10,318 bases of DNA, from positions 1 through 10,318 of the forward strand of contig CALYSH010000029.1 of assembly GCA_945485625.1 (NCBI GenBank), given 5' to 3'. A program made the position numbers and the translations under genes. Shown piece after piece: positions 5,302 to 10,318 of this stretch. Source of the DNA: an uncultured Lachnospiraceae bacterium. Its GTDB lineage: Bacteria; Bacillota; Clostridia; Lachnospirales; Lachnospiraceae. Numbering within the stretch: the first letter of the stretch is position 1; the number at the start of each line of letters is the position of its first letter. The notes under the pieces were generated by a model. That model worked only from the letters and a program-made list of their open reading frames with translations, had not been told where the DNA came from and made no database searches.

Positions 5302-8300
5302 ATGAAGGGAAGGAACCTGTGGAAAAATAGTTTCATTGTAGTGGGATGTATTCTGTTGAATATCCTGGGAAGATATTTGAGCGATGTGTTCGGTCTTCCG
5401 CTGCGGTTGGATTTCATCGGAACATTTGTTGCCGCATATTACGGCAATGCTTTTACAACGATTCTATGCGCTTCTTTGGGTTCCCTTTTCTTTTGGCCAT
5501 GGAATCCGCCGGCTCCGGGGTATGCAGTTGTAAGCTCCCTTCTGGCTTTGTCGGCTCGTTTCTGCGTAAAAAGAGGATATGCGGGGCGGTTGTCCACTAC
5601 AGTGGCTACAGGCTTCTGGCTGGGAGTGCTTCGAACCCTTCTTACGGTTCCCCTGAATCTCTTTTTCCTTGAGGGACATTGCGGCAATATGTGGGGGGAT
5701 GCACTGTATAGTATGCTGGAATGGCGGGGCAGCCGCCCTCTTCTGTGTGCCTTTTCTGCGGAGGCATTGATCAGCCTGATTGATATGCAGCTCTGTGCTT
5801 ATTTTGCTTATGCAATGATTCATGGCATCCTGTCCGGGAAAAAGTGCGCAAAGGGCCTTCTGCCTTTCCTGGTGGTATGTCTTTTTCTGATTCCCGGGGA
5901 AAGTGCATCGGCACATGTCAGCGTGCAAATGGAGAATTATGTGGGTAAAATCTTAAATAGTTCCAACGGAATGATTTCTTCCGAAGCAAATGTAATTGAA
6001 GAAATGCCCGACGGAACTATATGGATTGGAAGCTATGCGGGGTTGACCCGTTATGATGGTCGTCAGACCCGGTTTATTACAGAAGGCGGAATCAGTAGTG
6101 TGACAGCCATGTATGTGGATACAAAGGGCAGGATGTGGATTGGCACCAATGATAACGGGGTTGTACGCTATGAAGAAGATGAATTTCATTTTCTCAAGAC
6201 CCGGGATGGACTTCCGGTGAATTCCATCCGATGCTTTGCGGAGGCACAGGATGGTTCCATGTTTGTAGGAACGACGGACAGGCTTTGCCGCATTACCACA
6301 GAAGATGCCATTGAAATTGTGAGTGAAAAGTATACGTATGTGACTTCCCTTGCAATTCAGGATGGTTATTTGTTCGGTGTGGATAATAAAGGGAAGCTGT
6401 TCTCCATGACGCTTGAGGGGGAGGAAGTCCCGATTCGGGAGGATTTCAGTAAGGTCTTCTTCAACTGTGTGGAAGAAACCCGGTACGGGATTGCTGCCGG
6501 TACCTCCGGACATAAGATTTATATGTTGGAAAAGGGAGAGGATGGGGTTGAAATATCGGAACAGGTTATGGTTTCCATCACGGATATCATTTCCATGGAA
6601 GAAGGCCGGGACGGACGACTCTGGGTTTGTGCGGGGGAAGGCTTTGGATATGTAAATCAACAGGGCTGTTTTGAAAAAATGTATCATGAGGGCTTTGATT
6701 CTTCCTTCGAATGGATTCATGAGGATTATCAGGGAAATATCTGGCTGGCTTCTTCCCGTTACGGTGTGCTAAAGCTGAGCAGGAGCGGATTGGGGGATGT
6801 TTTCTCAAATGCCGGTCTGGATGCCCGGGTAGTGAACGCTGTCACGGAGTATGAGTGGTGTCTTTACTGTGGTACTGATTCCGGACTGGTAATCATTGAT
6901 ACCAATGACAACAAAGAAAAGAAAAATAAGCTTACCCAGATGCTGGACGGCGTTCGAATTCGAAGCCTGATGGTAGATTCCCAAAACGTGCTGTGGATCA
7001 GCAGTTACAGCGATTATGGACTGATATCCTATGATTCCAATGGGAATATCACCACCTATAACATGGAGAATAATCATACCACCAGTAATCGCTTTCGATG
7101 TATCCTGGAGACAACGGATAGGACCATTGTCGCCGGCACTGCGGATGGTATCAATTTTATTCGGGACGGAAAGGTAGAAAATATCATAACTGCGGAAGAT
7201 GGCTTGCAGAACAGCCAGATTCTGTGTCTGGTTCAGGATAAGAGCGGCGTGATCTATGCCTGCAGTGACGGAGCAGGTATATATTTGATTCAGGATGGTA
7301 AAATAATAGGAAATTACTGCACCGAGGACGGATTGACCTCCGATGTGGTCCTTCGAATGGTTCCCTACAGGGATCGCTTTTTCATTGTAACCAGTAACGC
7401 TCTCTGTATATTGGAAAATGGAACGATTCATAAGCTTGCATCGTTCCCCTACTTTAACAATTACGATATTGTAATCCGGGAGGAAGAGGCCTTCGTCCTT
7501 TCCAGTGCAGGTATCTACAGGGTGAATGCAGAGCAGCTGGCTGCGGATGCGGTGGAAAGCTATGAACTGTATAATGTAAATCAGGGGCTGACCTCAGGCT
7601 TAACCGCCAATTCCTGGAATTTCCTGGATGAGGACAATACCTTGTATTTTTGCGGCAACAGTGGGGTGATTTCGTTTCAGAGTGGCAGGGAGGTAAGTGA
7701 TGTGCCGGTGAAATACGGAATTGCCGGAATATCCTGTGATGGCGTGGAGATATACCCGAGGGATGGGGTTTATGAGATCCCGGCGGATGCCAAGTTGATT
7801 TCCGTGGAAGCAGCCGTGATGAATTATACCCTTTCTGACATTGGTGTCAGGATGTTTGTCGAAGGCACGGACTCGGATCTTTCCATTCAGCCTTTTCAAC
7901 TGCTGGAACCTCTTCAGCTTGCAAATCTGACCCATGGAGAGTATGTTCTGCATTTGCAATTGTATAATGATGAACAGAAAATGATTTCCGAAAGTGTTTA
8001 TCATTTAAACAAACAGGCACAGGTCTGGGAGGATACGGGCTTTCGGATTTATCTGATATTTGCGGTGATTGAAATTATTGTGTTCCTTACGTGGAATTTT
8101 ATACTGATGGTGAATAATTCGAAACGTAAGGAGGAGCTGGAGCATCAGAGAAGGGAGCTCCAGGAGCAGGTATCCATTCAGACTGCGGAAATTCGAAATC
8201 AGCAGGAAAAAACAAATCGACTGTTTATGGATACGGTGATTGCACTGAGTGATGCGGTAGATGCCAAGGACCGATACACCAGTGGACATTCCAAGCGTGT

Positions 8301-9168
8301 TGCCTGCGTGGCAATGTGTCTGGCAGAGCGGCTTGGAAAGAGCGGGGAGGAGCAGGATGAGATTTATTTCGCGGGTCTTCTTCACGATATCGGTAAGATT
8401 GGCATTCCCAGGGAGATTATCAATAAACCGGGGAAGCTTACTTTGGAGGAACGTGAAATAATCAATATTCATCCGGTGACCGGTTTCCATATTTTGAAGG
8501 GGATTTCTGAGGTGCCTGCCATTGCCGTAGCTGCGCGTTTTCATCATGAGCGTTATGACGGCACAGGATATCCCAACGGATTGAAGGGAGAGGACATCCC
8601 TGAGATTGCAAGAATTATCGGAGTGGCGGATACCTATGATGCCATGGCAAGTAATCGAAGCTACCGGAAAAAGCTTCCGAAGGAAGTAATTGTAGAGGAG
8701 CTGAAGCGGGTACGCGGAGCACAGCTGGATCCGGTGATTACCGATGCAATGCTGGATTTGCTGTCGGAGGGAGTAGAGACAGCGTTTGCCCAGCAGGAGG
8801 ATATGGTGTATGATGTTCTGATTATCGACGGTGACGCAGAAGAGACAAGAATGATTCGGGAAGCTCTTCAGGAAGAGGACGGTAACAGAGTGCTTTCAGC
8901 AGCGGACGGTGCCATGGCTCTGAAGATTCTGGCAACGGAACGTGTGGATCTGGTCTGTCTGGATATGGATACGCCGGGTCTGGATGGTTATGAAATGCTG
9001 AAGAGAATCAAAGAAAATCATGATATTCCGGTGGTGTTTATGGCAAAAAGTGCGAAATATGAAGAATTGAAGCAGGCGAAGGAGTATGGTGTAAATGATT
9101 ATCTGACGAAGCCGCTTTCCCGCACGATTCTGAAGGAAGTAGTGTATAGCTGCAGCAAATCTTTATGA
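5302..9168 (+). CDS. Membrane sensor: ECF-S-like domain, beta-propeller, HD-GYP phosphodiesterase and receiver domain
   Basis: A 1288-residue membrane protein predicted to degrade c-di-GMP in the cytoplasm in response to an external signal. Residues 1-185 form several helices with a PLRLDFIGTFVAAYYG motif like ECF-transporter S-component sensors. Residues 186-204 are another hydrophobic segment ending ASA. About 230-790 are Reg_prop blades (GTIWIGSYAGLTRYD, GRMWIGTNDNGVVRY, GNIWLASSRYGVLKL and others), probably two seven-bladed propellers outside the membrane. About 795-905 may be a Y_Y_Y-type domain. A helix spans 914-937, a coiled coil about 940-980. The HD-GYP domain is complete: H995 region, H1028-D1029 (HDIGK), HP, H1081-H1082-E1083 and GYP 1089-1091. 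The receiver (1170-1288) has D1176, D1178, phospho-acceptor D1221 and K1270, but alanine (A1248) at the switch Thr/Ser. The ribosome binding site is weak, consistent with coupling to the gene upstream. Confidence 0.92.
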   Translation: MKGRNLWKNSFIVVGCILLNILGRYLSDVFGLPLRLDFIGTFVAAYYGNAFTTILCASLGSLFFWPWNPPAPGYAVVSSLLALSARFCVKRGYAGRLSTTVATGFWLGVLRTLLTVPLNLFFLEGHCGNMWGDALYSMLEWRGSRPLLCAFSAEALISLIDMQLCAYFAYAMIHGILSGKKCAKGLLPFLVVCLFLIPGESASAHVSVQMENYVGKILNSSNGMISSEANVIEEMPDGTIWIGSYAGLTRYDGRQTRFITEGGISSVTAMYVDTKGRMWIGTNDNGVVRYEEDEFHFLKTRDGLPVNSIRCFAEAQDGSMFVGTTDRLCRITTEDAIEIVSEKYTYVTSLAIQDGYLFGVDNKGKLFSMTLEGEEVPIREDFSKVFFNCVEETRYGIAAGTSGHKIYMLEKGEDGVEISEQVMVSITDIISMEEGRDGRLWVCAGEGFGYVNQQGCFEKMYHEGFDSSFEWIHEDYQGNIWLASSRYGVLKLSRSGLGDVFSNAGLDARVVNAVTEYEWCLYCGTDSGLVIIDTNDNKEKKNKLTQMLDGVRIRSLMVDSQNVLWISSYSDYGLISYDSNGNITTYNMENNHTTSNRFRCILETTDRTIVAGTADGINFIRDGKVENIITAEDGLQNSQILCLVQDKSGVIYACSDGAGIYLIQDGKIIGNYCTEDGLTSDVVLRMVPYRDRFFIVTSNALCILENGTIHKLASFPYFNNYDIVIREEEAFVLSSAGIYRVNAEQLAADAVESYELYNVNQGLTSGLTANSWNFLDEDNTLYFCGNSGVISFQSGREVSDVPVKYGIAGISCDGVEIYPRDGVYEIPADAKLISVEAAVMNYTLSDIGVRMFVEGTDSDLSIQPFQLLEPLQLANLTHGEYVLHLQLYNDEQKMISESVYHLNKQAQVWEDTGFRIYLIFAVIEIIVFLTWNFILMVNNSKRKEELEHQRRELQEQVSIQTAEIRNQQEKTNRLFMDTVIALSDAVDAKDRYTSGHSKRVACVAMCLAERLGKSGEEQDEIYFAGLLHDIGKIGIPREIINKPGKLTLEEREIINIHPVTGFHILKGISEVPAIAVAARFHHERYDGTGYPNGLKGEDIPEIARIIGVADTYDAMASNRSYRKKLPKEVIVEELKRVRGAQLDPVITDAMLDLLSEGVETAFAQQEDMVYDVLIIDGDAEETRMIREALQEEDGNRVLSAADGAMALKILATERVDLVCLDMDTPGLDGYEMLKRIKENHDIPVVFMAKSAKYEELKQAKEYGVNDYLTKPLSRTILKEVVYSCSKSL

Positions 9169-9174
9169 AATGAA

Positions 9175-9204
9175 GTATAAAGTTCTGTTCTTCCGGAAAA
9201 ACTA
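9175..9204 (+). promoter_or_regulatory. Sigma-F (forespore) promoter of the spoIIQ-like gene
   Basis: GTATA (9175-9179), 15 bases, then GGAAAAACTA (9195-9204). This fits every specified position of the sigma-F consensus as known from Bacillus subtilis (GywTA-N15-GgnrAnAnTw). It begins seven bases after the sensor gene stops and predicts transcription from about 9211. B. subtilis spoIIQ is likewise sigma-F dependent. Confidence 0.75.
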
Positions 9205-9252
9205 GAGTTGAAATGAATATTTTGAGTTTGGTTTGGAAGGAAGGGCAAGGCT

Positions 9253-10131
9253 ATGAAAAAAAGTAGAAATTCTACCATAAAAAAAGAACGTATTCTGATG
9301 ATGATTTCTTCGGCATTTGTGTTGACTGCATTAACGGTAACCGGTATTTACATGAAGGGAAGAAATGAACAAAGCAGGGATGATGGGTATACCATTGATT
9401 TTGAGGCACTGGAAAACCAGGTTCAGAATAAGTATGCCGAAATCGAACAACAAATGAACAGGGAAGTCCTGCCGGGGGAAGAGCTTTCGGCGAAGGGGGA
9501 AGGAAGCGAGAAGGAAATGGACTACGTTCCGAGGGAAGAGCCGAATGTGTCCGTCGGCTCCGGAGTGGTAAAAAATAAAGAAGAAAACAAAGAGAAAAGC
9601 AAGTCTTCTGTTCCCACTGTTCCGGAGGAAGTGATTGACCCGGTGGAGCCTGTATCGGAACAACCGGAGCTTGTAAGTCCTGCGGAGGAGAGTCTCGTGA
9701 TTGCAAACCAACTGCACTTTTCAGAAGATGAGAAGCTGTTAAAACCGGTTGCCGGAGAGGTGAAGATTCCCTTCCGAATGGACGGAAGTGTGTATTTTCA
9801 GACACTGGATCAGTACAAATACAATCCGGCCATGATTTTGTCTGCGGAAGAAGGAGCTGACGTCATTGCGGGTGTAGACGGAAAGGTCATCAGCGTGTTT
9901 GAAAACGAAGAAATCGGGCATGCGCTCACTCTGGACCTGGGAGATGGATATCAGGCAACCTATGGTCAGCTGAAGGATATCTCTGTTACGATTGGCACGG
10001 TTGTAAATCCGGATACGGTGATTGCCAGAATTGCGAAACCCACCAAATATTTCAGCCTGGAAGGACCGAATCTGTATTTTATGGTGACAAAGGATCAGAC
10101 CCCGATCGATCCGCAGGGTCTGTTCCGGTAG
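9253..10131 (+). CDS. spoIIQ: SpoIIQ-like membrane-anchored LytM/M23 protein lacking zinc ligands
   Basis: A 292-residue single-pass protein: basic N-terminus, transmembrane helix about 12-34, a long charged, low-complexity linker (35-165) rich in Glu, Lys, Ser and Pro, and a C-terminal LytM/M23 domain (about 165-292). The fold motifs are present (VIAGVDGKVISV, TLDLGDGYQATYGQL, NLYFMVTK) but the zinc ligands are gone: the first histidine is N191 with Ile in place of the partner Asp, YGH is YGQ (Q239), and HxH is N273-L-Y275. It therefore cannot be a conventional endopeptidase. SpoIIQ is a forespore membrane protein that binds the mother-cell protein SpoIIIAH across the intermembrane space during engulfment; a degenerate LytM domain fits that scaffolding role. 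Expression from a sigma-F promoter strongly supports this. The ribosome binding site is GGAAGGAAGGG, seven bases before the ATG. An alternative is another non-catalytic LytM activator. Confidence 0.8.
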   Translation: MKKSRNSTIKKERILMMISSAFVLTALTVTGIYMKGRNEQSRDDGYTIDFEALENQVQNKYAEIEQQMNREVLPGEELSAKGEGSEKEMDYVPREEPNVSVGSGVVKNKEENKEKSKSSVPTVPEEVIDPVEPVSEQPELVSPAEESLVIANQLHFSEDEKLLKPVAGEVKIPFRMDGSVYFQTLDQYKYNPAMILSAEEGADVIAGVDGKVISVFENEEIGHALTLDLGDGYQATYGQLKDISVTIGTVVNPDTVIARIAKPTKYFSLEGPNLYFMVTKDQTPIDPQGLFR

Positions 10132-10207
10132 GGCCGGGAAAATAAATCTGCCATGCCGGGGTTTGGCGGAGACACCGGACAGGGAATATTTCTCTTTGTT
10201 TTTTTGT
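10120..10207 (+). terminator. Possible terminator of the spoIIQ-like gene
   Basis: CTGT-T-CCGGT (10120-10129, running into the stop codon) pairs with ACCGGACAG (10174-10182). An inner stem CTGCCA/TGGCGG (10148-10153/10164-10169) sits within it, and a T-rich stretch ending in seven or more Ts follows (10189-10205). The stem has a bulge and a few bases separate it from the T-tract, so this is tentative. Confidence 0.4.
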
Positions 10208-10246
10208 GGCAGGTACTGGACAAAGGATGGAAATATTGTAAAATAT

Positions 10247-10279
10247 ATGATAAGGTTTTATCATCCTGGCAACAGGATG
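10247..10279. repeat. Two overlapping perfect inverted repeats
   Basis: ATGATAA-GGTT-TTATCAT (10247-10264) and CATCCTG-GCAA-CAGGATG (10262-10279) are each seven-base perfect stems with four-base loops, the second a GNRA tetraloop. They share CAT at 10262-10264, so both cannot form fully at once. No T-run follows, so neither is a standard terminator. They may be operators or alternative leader structures for a gene beyond the window. Confidence 0.55.
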
Positions 10280-10280
10280 T

Positions 10281-10308
10281 ACATAGGTTCTATTCTGGGC
10301 ATATGATA
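10281..10308 (+). promoter_or_regulatory. Weak sporulation-type (sigma-K/sigma-E-like) promoter for an off-window gene
   Basis: AC (10281-10282), 17 bases, then CATATGATA (10300-10308) fits the loose sigma-K pattern AC-N16/17-CATAnnnTA. A sigma-E reading (ATA at 10283, CATATGAT) is also possible, with short spacing. In several Clostridia a SpoIIQ-type M23 gene is followed by spoIIID, a mother-cell gene, which would suit such a promoter, but that gene is not visible here. Confidence 0.3.
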
Positions 10309-10318
10309 CTATATATAG

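Noticed and set aside
4809..5417. 202-codon open frame on the minus strand across the end of the calcium-loop gene and start of the sensor gene
   Set aside because: Antisense to two well-supported genes and without a recognisable domain.
5953..6720. 255-codon open frame on the minus strand inside the propeller region
   Set aside because: Antisense to a clear protein-coding frame; composition is not protein-like, and no ribosome binding site or domain is evident.
1..10318. Mobile elements, CRISPR arrays, tRNA or rRNA genes
   Set aside because: No transposase or integrase reading frame, no regular spaced repeats, and no tRNA or rRNA signature sequences were seen.

Overview
The window looks like chromosomal DNA from a spore-forming and probably motile Clostridia (Firmicutes), most likely a Lachnospiraceae-type gut anaerobe. 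This rests on protein style, AGGAG ribosome binding sites, a sporulation gene behind a textbook sigma-F promoter, a sigma-28-like promoter, and a large c-di-GMP sensor of a kind common in that group. I see no mobile element, CRISPR array, tRNA or rRNA, and no intergenic gap over 300 bases.

Layout. At 1-604 there is a lone BlaI/MecI-type repressor with its own sigma-A promoter, ending in a long composite hairpin terminator shared with a convergent XRE-type regulator (605-952, minus). At 953-1204 lies a divergent control region with a consensus promoter and an imperfect palindrome. At 1205-4051 is a two-gene operon: an aconitase-superfamily hydratase of the YbhJ type with intact [4Fe-4S] cysteines, and an SseB-like protein. 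At 4049-5282 a sigma-28-like promoter, a leader containing a strong hairpin with a T-tract, and a TTG-started 347-residue protein with EF-hand/dockerin-like calcium loops and no signal peptide. At 5302-9168 is a 1288-residue membrane sensor. Its order is an ECF-S-like multi-helix domain, a two-component-regulator beta-propeller, a transmembrane helix, a coiled coil, a complete HD-GYP c-di-GMP phosphodiesterase, and a C-terminal receiver domain. At 9253-10131 is a membrane-anchored, catalytically dead LytM/M23 protein that I call SpoIIQ, behind a sigma-F promoter. The last 187 bases hold a possible terminator, two overlapping inverted repeats and a weak sporulation-type promoter for an off-window gene.

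How the parts fit. The 4049-9168 block reads as a motility/c-di-GMP unit: a motility sigma factor appears to drive a calcium-binding protein followed 19 bases later by a c-di-GMP-degrading sensor. The spoIIQ-like gene is a separate forespore unit. The hydratase operon and the two small regulators have no evident functional link to it, although the XRE regulator is well placed to control the hydratase operon. The most unusual content is the architecture of the 1288-residue sensor, its altered receiver switch residue, and the sigma-28/hairpin leader in front of the calcium-loop protein.
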